From an uncultured Victivallales bacterium (GTDB taxonomy: Bacteria; Verrucomicrobiota; Lentisphaeria; Victivallales; UBA1829), in NCBI GenBank assembly GCA_944390735.1, contig CALXRL010000100.1:1-64000 (forward strand): 64,000 bases of DNA. The letters run 5' to 3'. A model generated the notes under the pieces. The model saw nothing but the letters and a program-made list of their open reading frames with translations. It was not told where the DNA came from and did not search any database. The translations under genes and the position numbers were made by a program. Below are positions 35,142 to 43,461 of this stretch, piece after piece (positions within the stretch are counted from its first letter, which is position 1; each line of letters opens with the position of its first letter).

Positions 35142-36373
35142 ATGGATTATCGCATCGGAGAATCATGATCGGCGCCTGGAACTCCCTTCCCGAGGAGATG
35201 CGCCGGATGCCGGACATTTCGCCGGAACTCGTGGGAAACGCCGGCAATTATCCGGATTATTTCGATGATCCGACCCGGCCGGATCACGACAAGGAACAGA
35301 TAGATCCCGACTGGAAGACCTATACCTTTTATCCGGAAGAGACCGGGACACGGACGCTTCACTCCTTTCCGGCTCCTCCCGCCGATCAGTGGAAGCGGAT
35401 CCGGGTGTATACTTATCTGTTCCGGCGGATGACGGGAGCACTTCGGGAGAAGAGGTTCCCCGAGTTCATCAAGTTCGCCGGCTGCCTGAGTCATGGTCTG
35501 GGCGATGCGACCCAGCCGGCGCATCTCGGGCCGGACTCCAACAATGTTCTGCTTGGGCAGATGCTTCCGGTTCCGGATCGTCCGTACCTCAAGGATTTTC
35601 ATTATCATACTTCCGTGGAAGCGGTCAATGGAGAGTGCGGCGTGCTTCCTCCTCCGCGGCTGCTCGGGGGCTCTGAGGCCGAAGCCGCATGGCGGACCGC
35701 CGCCGATGCGCAACGTTCCGCGGCCTACTGCCGACGTTTTCTCATCCCCACCGTCCAGGCGCTGTTCGACGGGGATCTGAAACGCGCGGAATCCTTTGCC
35801 GTGGAGCCGGTTACGATTGCCGCGGGCGAGACTGCCAACGCGCTCTATTCCGCGATCCGCATCGCGCGCGAGGAGACCGGGGATCTTCCTTGCGTGGATC
35901 TCCGGCTGCTGCCGCCCGCGGAAGAGTTTCACGATCTCGTGTACGGCGGCGCGGTGCTCGACGGGAACCGGAACGTTCCGCCGAACAATGTCCCGGTGAC
36001 GCCCGGTGAACTTCGAATTCACGGCCGATCAGAACGTCTTCCCGGTCTTGGGATGCTCCCGCACAGCGGCATAAACGGAGAACGGAGCTGTTTTATGACC
36101 TGGCTTCTTCCGCCGGGTGTTTTCCGGCGCTTTACGGCGCTGGTCGGAATGCACGCTCTTCTTGCCGCGGGGGGAGCTGCGGAGTTTCTGGTTCTGCTGG
36201 ACGGGAAAAAAGTCTGGAGCAGCGGCCGGATGACCGCGGAGATGGAGGCTGTCGCCGTTTCCGTGGACCTCGGGAGCGCATCCTCCCTGACGCTGAAGGT
36301 GATGGATGCCGCCAATGGAACCAGTTTCTGGAAAAATCACGCCTACTGGGCAAAGCCGGAACTTCAGCGCTGA
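35138..36373 (+). CDS. Phospholipase C/P1 nuclease-like protein with NPCBM-like C-terminus
   Basis: The first about 250 residues of this 411-residue protein fit the helical zinc-dependent phospholipase C/P1 nuclease fold. It has GAWNSLP at the N-terminus, NYPDYFDDP, and the metal-ligand motif LSHGLGDATQPAHLG (HxxxD followed by H), with a further HYH segment. From about 300 on, residues such as MLPHSGINGERSCFMTWLLPPGVFRRFTALVGM resemble the NPCBM carbohydrate-binding module. No signal peptide is evident from ATG 35138. It could cleave phosphodiesters in a glycan or phospholipid. The fold call is moderately strong; the activity is inferred. Confidence 0.7.
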   Translation: MNGLSHRRIMIGAWNSLPEEMRRMPDISPELVGNAGNYPDYFDDPTRPDHDKEQIDPDWKTYTFYPEETGTRTLHSFPAPPADQWKRIRVYTYLFRRMTGALREKRFPEFIKFAGCLSHGLGDATQPAHLGPDSNNVLLGQMLPVPDRPYLKDFHYHTSVEAVNGECGVLPPPRLLGGSEAEAAWRTAADAQRSAAYCRRFLIPTVQALFDGDLKRAESFAVEPVTIAAGETANALYSAIRIAREETGDLPCVDLRLLPPAEEFHDLVYGGAVLDGNRNVPPNNVPVTPGELRIHGRSERLPGLGMLPHSGINGERSCFMTWLLPPGVFRRFTALVGMHALLAAGGAAEFLVLLDGKKVWSSGRMTAEMEAVAVSVDLGSASSLTLKVMDAANGTSFWKNHAYWAKPELQR

Positions 36374-36418
36374 CGGAAACACTATAAGGATGGAAAACGA
36401 AAGGATGGAAAAACGAAA

Positions 36419-38113
36419 ATGAAAAAATGGCTTGCTGTCTTCTGGATTCTGAGCGTCAGTCTGACTCTTTTCGGCTGGGGACGCGGGCATGAGGATCATG
36501 TCGGACTGGTTTTGAAGCATCTGCCCGCGGAATGCTCCCGGATCTGGAGCGCAAAGACGAAACAGAAACTTCAGCAGCACTGGTCCCATTCTCCCGATTC
36601 GCATCAGAAGATTGTGGAAGGAGGTGCTTTTCCGATCACTCCCGAGGCCGTCCGGTTTCTGACGGAGTCGCGGATCCGGACCTGTTATGCCTTTCACAGC
36701 GGTGCGGGAAAGGGGGTCGCCTTTTTTCTTCTGGTCCGGTCCCTGCGGGAAAAGAGAGAGGAGGCGTCCGCTTTTTTCGCCGGTGTTCTGCTGCATGGGA
36801 TTGCCGACGCCAATGCGTTCAATCATGCGCCTCTGATTCATCATCTGACCTATACGCGCTATCGTCATATCCACTATCCCCGTGCGGATCTGGATCTTTC
36901 GATGATGCGTGAGAACCGGGTGCTGGCCGGGAAAATTGCGGAACGGCTGGCCGGATTTTCTCCGGATCCGGGGAAGGGGAATCTCCGGGAAAGTGTCCTG
37001 GCTCTGATGCTGGAGGAGATCGACAGCAATGCCTACATGTGCGCAAGGGAGAATCTCCTTGCACGAACCGGACCCGATGGCCGCGCCTCCGATGCCGCGC
37101 TGGATGCGATGGCCGATATCGCGGCATACCAAACCCGGATCGGAGTCAATGCCCTCTGCGCGGCACGGAGACTGGCGGATTCGGGAGACCCTCTGGACCT
37201 GACCCCGGCGGATTTCATGCTCAAATCTCCCGCCGCTCTTTCCGGGAACAAGCGCCGGGAGCCTCTGCTTGCGGAATATGAGCGCAGAAAAACGGCAATG
37301 CTGGAGCGGCGCGATCCGCGGACGGATGCCATCTATGCCGGATTGTTCGATCAAAAGGATCCCGCTCCCGCAATCGGACTGGTCTGCGAGGCCACGTATG
37401 CGATGAATCACACCTTTCTCGGATTCGGCTCCAAGTTTCTGACCGGTTCGATCGGACGGACTTTGCGGAAAAACGGGAAAAACATGGAGATGCTGCCTCT
37501 GTATGATCTGAAAAAGCGGGTTCCGTCACCGCGCCGGACCCCGGTTCTGCTTCTCTGCCTGAACGGATCGGCGCCCGGTTTTGCGGTACGGGCGCTGCGC
37601 GACTATGTTTCGCAGGGGGGGAAGGTCCTTGTCATCGGGGGGACTTCGGATCTGAATCTGACGGGACTGGCTCCTTTTTTCGAACGGAAGAAAAACGAGG
37701 AGCTCCCGGTCTCATCCGTCTATGGCAAGGCGAACGAGAAGGTGATCGGCTCGATGAGAGTCTGTCCGGCGGGTCCCCTGAAGAAGGTCTTCAAGCGCAG
37801 GGAGTTCGCGTTCCGGGACAATCCCAATACCTCCGCCGGCTGGAACAAGCCGTTTTCGAATCTTGCCATCCGGACGGGCGACGCCTCCGTGGTTCCGTTG
37901 TTCGAGCTGGCCAATGGAACGGAACGTTTCTGCATTGCCGCCCTCAAACGGGATGGGACGGGGCGGAACGTCGGCGCCTGGCTGCCGCAGTATCTTCTGA
38001 TGCCGTTCCTGTTTTCCGACGACACCGCCATGCCGGACTGGTCGATGCCGGAACTGGATTCCTTTGGCAGCCGTCTGATTCTTGCCGTTCTTGACGAACT
38101 TCTCTCCCGGTGA
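36419..38113 (+). CDS. Secreted phospholipase C/P1-like protein with C-terminal Rossmann-like domain
   Basis: The 564-residue protein starts with a signal peptide (KKWLAVFWILSVSLTLFG), and the mature form begins with WGRGHEDH, the Trp-His metal-binding start of zinc phospholipase C/P1 proteins. LLHGIADANAFNHAP (about 123-137) supplies the HxxxD..H ligands. After about 370, PVLLLCLNGSAPGFAVRALRDYVSQGGKVLVIGG resembles a glutamine-amidotransferase or DUF4350-like Rossmann module. It is the third gene of the 34467 operon (45 bp gap). The stop codon lies in the loop of a perfect hairpin (38102-38123). Confidence 0.68.
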   Translation: MKKWLAVFWILSVSLTLFGWGRGHEDHVGLVLKHLPAECSRIWSAKTKQKLQQHWSHSPDSHQKIVEGGAFPITPEAVRFLTESRIRTCYAFHSGAGKGVAFFLLVRSLREKREEASAFFAGVLLHGIADANAFNHAPLIHHLTYTRYRHIHYPRADLDLSMMRENRVLAGKIAERLAGFSPDPGKGNLRESVLALMLEEIDSNAYMCARENLLARTGPDGRASDAALDAMADIAAYQTRIGVNALCAARRLADSGDPLDLTPADFMLKSPAALSGNKRREPLLAEYERRKTAMLERRDPRTDAIYAGLFDQKDPAPAIGLVCEATYAMNHTFLGFGSKFLTGSIGRTLRKNGKNMEMLPLYDLKKRVPSPRRTPVLLLCLNGSAPGFAVRALRDYVSQGGKVLVIGGTSDLNLTGLAPFFERKKNEELPVSSVYGKANEKVIGSMRVCPAGPLKKVFKRREFAFRDNPNTSAGWNKPFSNLAIRTGDASVVPLFELANGTERFCIAALKRDGTGRNVGAWLPQYLLMPFLFSDDTAMPDWSMPELDSFGSRLILAVLDELLSR

Positions 38114-38123
38114 TCCGGGAGAG
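38102..38123 (+). terminator. Hairpin with the stop codon in its loop, possible terminator
   Basis: CTCTCCCGG (38102-38110) and CCGGGAGAG (38115-38123) pair perfectly, with TGAT as loop; TGA is the stop of the upstream gene. A T5 tract follows 15 bp later, so termination is uncertain. It sits between convergent genes. Confidence 0.4.
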
Positions 38124-38208
38124 TCTCCGGGCGTCCGGTTTTTCCGGCGGACGAGCCTTCCGGGAGGGCGGTTCGGTTCCGTCCTCTCCGGAGGGGCGCG
38201 CGGAGGAG

Positions 38209-40386
38209 TTATGCGTCCCGCTTCTCCGGAAGAAGAGGAATCCGGTGGATTCCGGAAGCAAGGGCGGTTCGCAGGACGACGGGTTCCGTGAGTTCCAGCT
38301 CCGCCGAAGTCCCGTCCGGGATCCGCAGACGCAGTTCCGAGCGTGTCATGACCAGGGCGATTTCTCCGAAGGGGGTCGGCACAACGGTTTTCACTTCGGC
38401 GAGATCCTCCAGCTTCGGGGCAACGCGGAAACGGCGGAAGCCCGGTTCCAGCGGTTTGATTCCGGCGATTTCCGCGGGAAGCAGTGTGCACGGTCCGGCG
38501 GTCCAGCCGTGACAGTAACTGATGAAGAGACGCTTTGCGGCGGGATCGGTTACAGAGGGATAGTGTCCGTCGGAGGCATAGAACCCTTCGTAGAGGGTGT
38601 CCGCTCCGCTGGCGAGCAGCGCTCCCCAGTTCCGGCGGATGGCGGCCAGAGCCTTTCCGCTTTCCCCCCGCGCAAACTGCTGTTCGAGAATTTCATAGAG
38701 TCCGGTGGAGGCGCTTGCCAGGTTGGCTTCCCTGTCAAGCGGGGTTTCGCGCAGCAGCGCTTCCACGGCGGGGCGGGTGCGTGCGATCTGTCCGCGGAAG
38801 AGGGCGATGCGCTCCGGCTCCCCGGCCAGTTCCGCCGTTTCCAGCGCAGTTTCCAGTGCCCGGAGATAGAGCAGATTCAGAAACGGCGATCTGCCCGTCG
38901 CCTTGTTCAGGACAACCATCCAGGAGGAACAGGGATTTTCGGGTACGGAGATGAGACCGTCCTTTCCGGACCGTTCGGAAAGCCAGTCGACCGCCGCATA
39001 GAGGGCGTTTCGCAGACGGAGTTGAAATTCATCGTCTCCGGTGAAGAGCCGGTAGTCGTGAAACGCGATGACCCACCAGGCGACGTAATCCCAGAGGCAC
39101 GACGCCCCTTCGCCCAGTTCCGAGGGGATTGCGCCGTCCGCATACTGAACATCCGCCATCTCCTCCCAGCAGAAGCGGAAGAGTTCCCGGTCGCCGAAGA
39201 GATAATAGTTGTACAGCGCCTCCGCGCGGGTGTCGCCGACCCAGAGGAAGCGGTCGCGCTTGATTCCATCCAGATAATACTCCTGCATGCAGAGATGCAC
39301 GGTTTTTCTTCCCGCCTCCCAGATCCGGTTCAGCAGCGGATCGGAACAGTGGAAGTAGCCGCGGTACTCCACCGGATAGAGACTGGCGCGGACGGACACA
39401 TCGGAAAGTTCTACTTCGCCGTCCGCGTCAAAGAGCTCCACACGGACGAAGCGGAATCCGACTCGCATGCGGCTTTCCCACTCCTGTTCCCCCTTTCGGA
39501 TCCGGACCTCTTCGACCAGCATCCGGTGCAGCAGCTGATCGCGTCTGGGTTCCCCGAGACATTCCGCAAGCATTTCGCCGTAGCGGATGCGAAGCTGAAA
39601 GTTCCCATTCGAGCGGGTGCGGATGCGCAGATACCCGACCGTTTCCTCTCCGAAATCCGCGAAGAGGAAGGGCCCCTCGTAGCGGGAGGCTCCGGCGAGT
39701 CGGAAGAGTCCGTCCGTTCCTGTTGCGCTTCCCTCCAGAGCGGGCCAGGCGCGGGGCGTGAGCCGTTCCCCCGGACGGGCGGCCCGGCTGGTCCGGTATT
39801 CCGGTCCGATCATTTCCAGAACTTCCGGGGCGATCTGCTCTTCCTCCCGCTCTCGTTTCCGGAAAAACGGGGAGCGGACCGCCTTGGGAAGTTCTCCGAT
39901 GAAAAACGGAGAGCCCGTCTGACACGGAATGATTTTTTCCGGATGATCGCCCGCGTGTCCGCGCCATTGCGGAAGACCCGCGTATTGAAGCGGAAGTGGT
40001 TTAGCAAAGCTCCAGAAGCGGTCGTCGCATTCCATCCGGGACCAGTCCCAGAGTTCGCAGTCCGCGACGCGCCAGCTTTCGTCGGAGCACAGCACGCACT
40101 CCCCGCCGACCCGGAGTTCCAGCGAGAGTCCCCGGTGTCCCGAATGATTCATTCCGTGCACCGCCGCCAGATTCTCCCCCGCGGACAGAAACGGAGTGAC
40201 GTCGTAGTCGCGTGTGTTGTTCCATTCATCGACGACGGCCACCGGACGGCCGTTCAGAAACAGTTCGTATCCGGTGTCGGCAAAAATCCGCAGCACGGCC
40301 CGGCCGAACGTTTCCTTCAGAGTGAATTTCCGGCGGAAATACGCCTCTTCCGCGCAACCGCCCCAGATGGGAATGACAGAGCTCAT
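38209..40386 (-). CDS. Alpha-L-rhamnosidase (GH78)
   Basis: An inverting glycosidase that releases alpha-L-rhamnose. The 725-residue protein has an N-terminal beta domain, a jelly roll with FADFGEETVGYLRI (about 242-255) and an (alpha/alpha)6 barrel beginning near 350. The family signature DGIKRDRFLWVGD (373-385) holds the general acid; later HGWTAGP (near 645) is also typical. There is no signal peptide, so it is probably cytoplasmic and acts on imported oligosaccharide. ATG 40386 (AAGGAG upstream) is chosen over the 17-codon extension. It follows the LacI gene with a 47-bp gap. Confidence 0.92.
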   Translation of the reverse strand: MSSVIPIWGGCAEEAYFRRKFTLKETFGRAVLRIFADTGYELFLNGRPVAVVDEWNNTRDYDVTPFLSAGENLAAVHGMNHSGHRGLSLELRVGGECVLCSDESWRVADCELWDWSRMECDDRFWSFAKPLPLQYAGLPQWRGHAGDHPEKIIPCQTGSPFFIGELPKAVRSPFFRKREREEEQIAPEVLEMIGPEYRTSRAARPGERLTPRAWPALEGSATGTDGLFRLAGASRYEGPFLFADFGEETVGYLRIRTRSNGNFQLRIRYGEMLAECLGEPRRDQLLHRMLVEEVRIRKGEQEWESRMRVGFRFVRVELFDADGEVELSDVSVRASLYPVEYRGYFHCSDPLLNRIWEAGRKTVHLCMQEYYLDGIKRDRFLWVGDTRAEALYNYYLFGDRELFRFCWEEMADVQYADGAIPSELGEGASCLWDYVAWWVIAFHDYRLFTGDDEFQLRLRNALYAAVDWLSERSGKDGLISVPENPCSSWMVVLNKATGRSPFLNLLYLRALETALETAELAGEPERIALFRGQIARTRPAVEALLRETPLDREANLASASTGLYEILEQQFARGESGKALAAIRRNWGALLASGADTLYEGFYASDGHYPSVTDPAAKRLFISYCHGWTAGPCTLLPAEIAGIKPLEPGFRRFRVAPKLEDLAEVKTVVPTPFGEIALVMTRSELRLRIPDGTSAELELTEPVVLRTALASGIHRIPLLPEKRDA

Positions 40387-40433
40387 GAAAATCGGTCTCC
40401 TTCTTTTTATCGTTCCGTCTTTGTTCCTGACAT

Positions 40434-41477
40434 TCAATGTTCAAAGGTCTGAAAATAGGGATCCTGCATCAGGACTTTGCGCAGTTCCTTCTGCTCCCTG
40501 TCGTTTCGGAAACACGCCGTCACGCACCGGCTGCGGGGGACTTCCCCGGGATTGCGCAGGGCTTCCAGCAGCGCGTCCGCGAGCATTTCCGCAAACTCCC
40601 GGAAGGGCCGGACGATGCTTCCCCCCGGACGGAATCCTTCCGGAATCTCCTCCCGCTGAAAGGGCAGTGTCCAGGAGTCGATCCAGAACGGCTCCTGTTC
40701 CGAATCGCCCGGATTTCCGCAGGAGCGGACCCGGACTCCGGCGGGCGAGAGAACGGCTCCCGGCTGAAAAAGCCGCAGCTCTTCCCGGAGCTTCTCCTCT
40801 TCCCTTCCGTCCGCTTTTCCGCAGGGAGTTCCGATGCGGAAGGAACGGATCTGCAAAAGGGGCTTTTCGGAGGCCGCGGCAAAGAAGTCCCGTTCTCCAT
40901 ATCCGATTGCGTTTGTGAGCAGGGCCGCCCGGCGGACGCCCTGTCCGGCGAGGAAGTCCAGCGCGTCGGAAAAAGCCATGCGCAGATCAAATTCGATGCT
41001 GTGGAACGGCGTGCCGGGCCTTTTCTCCCCCACGAAGACGGGAATGGATGCCGCGCATTGCAGGAGCAGATCCCGGACATAATCCGGTTCCAGCGTGTAG
41101 AACAGGGCGTCGATGTCGAAATTCATCATGGATTCCAGAATGCGCCGTTCGCGGGCCGGATCATATTTTGTGATTCCGAGAAAAACGCGGTATCCGGCAT
41201 CGTCGAGTTTCTCCATGAGCGCTTCGCAGAGGCAGGAGGCGAAGGAGCCGGAGATGCCGCCGAGCACCACGCCTACGATATGGGATTTTCCGCTCCGCAG
41301 AGTCTGAGCCGTTTGATTCGGGCGGTAACCGAGTTCCCGGATGGCCGCATCCAGCCGTTCCCTCGTCTCCCGGGAGATCCAGAGATTCGGATTTTTTCTG
41401 AGATACATGGATACCAGCGAACGGGAGACTCCCGCCCGTTCCGCTACATCCCGTGCTGTCGGTTTGTGTCGAAGCAT
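40434..41477 (-). CDS. LacI-family regulator of the rhamnosidase operon
   Basis: The 347-residue regulator opens with PTARDVAERAGVSRSLVSMYLRKNP, the LacI helix-turn-helix, then YRPNQTAQTLRSGKSHIVGVV, a standard hinge and the start of the effector domain. It is transcribed ahead of the GH78 gene and preceded by a near-perfect palindrome at 41503-41520, so it probably represses its own operon until rhamnose or a rhamnoside is present. Effector identity is inferred from the neighbour only. Confidence 0.92.
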   Translation of the reverse strand: MLRHKPTARDVAERAGVSRSLVSMYLRKNPNLWISRETRERLDAAIRELGYRPNQTAQTLRSGKSHIVGVVLGGISGSFASCLCEALMEKLDDAGYRVFLGITKYDPARERRILESMMNFDIDALFYTLEPDYVRDLLLQCAASIPVFVGEKRPGTPFHSIEFDLRMAFSDALDFLAGQGVRRAALLTNAIGYGERDFFAAASEKPLLQIRSFRIGTPCGKADGREEEKLREELRLFQPGAVLSPAGVRVRSCGNPGDSEQEPFWIDSWTLPFQREEIPEGFRPGGSIVRPFREFAEMLADALLEALRNPGEVPRSRCVTACFRNDREQKELRKVLMQDPYFQTFEH

Positions 41478-41502
41478 TGTTTCTCCGCTGTTGTCTGATC
41501 GG

Positions 41503-41520
41503 ATATGTCACGTGTCATAT
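41503..41520. promoter_or_regulatory. LacI-type operator ATATGTCACGTGTCATAT
   Basis: An 18-bp inverted repeat with a single mismatched pair, centred on CACGTG, 26 bp before ATG 41477 of the LacI gene on the minus strand. The rest of 41478-41755 (278 bp) holds the 3' end region of the pilin-like gene and nothing I recognise. Confidence 0.7.
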
Positions 41521-41755
41521 CTCATAAAATACACGATTTCGGAGAAAAAGCAAGTGCGGTTTGTTCTTCCGGATTCAGAGGCGAGGGGGGGGGAAGAGGG
41601 GCGGGGGAGGGCGATCCACCCCCTCCGGGAAGAACTTTCGCATCCGGAGGATGGTGGATCGATCAGCGGAACAGTCCTTGCTTCCGGAGGATTTCCATGG
41701 AAATGAAATTTTTCTGCGGGGAGTTTCTTTTCCGTTTCCGGTGGGCCGGGCACGG

Positions 41756-42421
41756 TCAGTCCTTGGAGTACTGACCGAAGAAATAGTTGTTTCCGTTGAC
41801 GGGAATCCGGGAAATTTTCATTGTTTGCAAGTGCAGATCGGCAAAAAGGACATTGGCCCCGAACAGGTTCAGATGGCGGGAAGAGACTCCATCGGGAGAG
41901 ATGCTGGGATTGACTTTGGAACCGCGATAGAGAGCGGTCGGTTTCCAGTCCCAGTAGGTTTCGGGCATTTTCTCGATATCGGAGACCAGATGGCGCGCGG
42001 AGGGCTGTTTCAGCCGGATGAAGAAGGCCCTCTGCGTGGGGGTCGTGATGTAGCCGTTCATTCCGTAGTGCATTCGTGTGCTTTTCTGAGGTTTCTGCGC
42101 CGGACAGAGGAACTCCTTGTATTTCCAGGAGTCATGGTTGTATTTGAAGGTTTTGTTCAGGATCGGCAGGAAGAAGTCCTGCCATTTTGCATAGGTGACG
42201 GAGCCGCAGGTTGCCTCGTAAGGCGGAGTGAACTGATCGTTGGAGTCCGCATAGAGGGCGAACAGCGTTCCCATCTGCTTGAGATTGGCGGAACAGCTGA
42301 TGTCCAGAGCCTTGCGGCGTCCCTGCTGAAGAACGGGCAGGAGCAGACTGGCCAGAATGGCAATGATTGCGATGGTCACCAGGAGCTCCACGAGCGTGAA
42401 AGAATGCTTGGGCTTGTTCAT
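41756..42421 (-). CDS. Prepilin-type N-terminal domain protein
   Basis: A 221-residue pilin-like protein: [35 protein letters not shown], Glu5 present, Ser instead of Gly before the cleavage position. The C-terminal part has cysteines ([18 protein letters not shown]) and the [12 protein letters not shown] ending, matching the H-x-DG region of related proteins. A strong AAGGAGG lies just before ATG 42421. It is monocistronic, divergent from the AraC regulator at 42565 (143 bp between), which is a likely controller. Confidence 0.87.
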   Translation of the reverse strand: MNKPKHSFTLVELLVTIAIIAILASLLLPVLQQGRRKALDISCSANLKQMGTLFALYADSNDQFTPPYEATCGSVTYAKWQDFFLPILNKTFKYNHDSWKYKEFLCPAQKPQKSTRMHYGMNGYITTPTQRAFFIRLKQPSARHLVSDIEKMPETYWDWKPTALYRGSKVNPSISPDGVSSRHLNLFGANVLFADLHLQTMKISRIPVNGNNYFFGQYSKD

Positions 42422-42503
42422 GATCCGATCCTCCTTCCAGTTCCGGATTTCGTTTCCGGATGGGGTTGTTTGTCGAGCACCGCCCGGAACGGAGAAGGGA
42501 AAT

Positions 42504-42531
42504 TTGCTTTTTCCGCAGGGGGTGCTATTGT
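42504..42531 (+). promoter_or_regulatory. Promoter of the AraC regulator
   Basis: TTGCTT (42504-42509), a 16-bp spacer and TATTGT (42526-42531) lie 33 bp before ATG 42565 in the divergent gap. Confidence 0.5.
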
Positions 42532-42564
42532 TAAGAAAAAACTGCGCAGGGGTTTTCCGCGGCT

Positions 42565-43461
42565 ATGAAGAAATTCGTTTTCGATTCTCTTGTGGCGAAA
42601 CTTTCCACCGATTATTTTTTTGAACGTCAGAACGGACAGACCGTCACCTGGAATACGGAGGCGACGGCGGCGATGCTCCTCTGGCCGGACTTTATCGGAC
42701 ATTCGGTCTGGCGGGGAGAGAACGTCTGGAAGCACGAGAACTATTTTCTGTTTGCCGTCGAGCTGGTCGTGGAGGGGGAGCTTCTGATCATTTCCCGAGA
42801 GAAAAAGACCCTTCTCAAACCCTGCGACATTTCCCTGATTCCCCGTGGCGAGGACAGCATCCTCCGCAGCGGTCCGGATGGGTTCTGCCGGAAATTCGCA
42901 ATCGGATTCCGCGGAGCCGTCCTGCCCCATCTGCTGTCGCTGAACGGACTGGTGCAGAAACAGGTTCTGCATCCATCCCGGCCGGAGAGAATCCTGCAGC
43001 GTCTCCTGGAACTGCGGGATCTGCTCCTCCGGAAGGATCCGGACAGCCGCATTCACATTCAGGGGCTCTCGTTCGAGTTCCTGAGCGAACTTTCGGGAAC
43101 CGTTTCCGACGGCGAGGAGACCGGAACGCGGACCGCCGGCGATCTCCGACTGCAGGAGGCGGTGAATCTGCTCGGAAGCAATATCACCAATCCGCTTCGG
43201 CTTTCCGTTCTGGCGGAAACACTGGATCTGAGTTCCTCCACTCTGAACCGGCTCTTCCGGCGGCATTTCGGAAAATCGGCCAAACAGTATTTTCTGGAGC
43301 TGAAAATCCAGACCGCCGCGGATCTGCTGGCCTCTTCCACTTTGAGCATCAAGCAGATCGCCGGGCAGACCGGGTTCCGCAATCAGCTTCATTTCAGCAA
43401 GATGTTCAAACATGTCCGCGGCCTTTCTCCTTCTGCTTATCGCAAATCCGTTCAGCGCTGA
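42565..43461 (+). CDS. AraC-family transcriptional regulator
   Basis: A 298-residue regulator. An N-terminal cupin-like ligand domain (VWKHENYFLFAVELVVEGELLI; SLIPRGEDS) precedes a C-terminal AraC DNA-binding domain with LRLSVLAETLDLSSSTLNRLFRRHFGKSAKQYFLELKI and SIKQIAGQTGFRNQLHFSKMFKH. It is divergent from the pilin-like gene and converges on the interrupted glycosidase with a 10-bp overlap; both stop codons lie in the palindrome TCAGCGCTGA. The likely targets are these two neighbours. Confidence 0.9.
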   Translation: MKKFVFDSLVAKLSTDYFFERQNGQTVTWNTEATAAMLLWPDFIGHSVWRGENVWKHENYFLFAVELVVEGELLIISREKKTLLKPCDISLIPRGEDSILRSGPDGFCRKFAIGFRGAVLPHLLSLNGLVQKQVLHPSRPERILQRLLELRDLLLRKDPDSRIHIQGLSFEFLSELSGTVSDGEETGTRTAGDLRLQEAVNLLGSNITNPLRLSVLAETLDLSSSTLNRLFRRHFGKSAKQYFLELKIQTAADLLASSTLSIKQIAGQTGFRNQLHFSKMFKHVRGLSPSAYRKSVQR

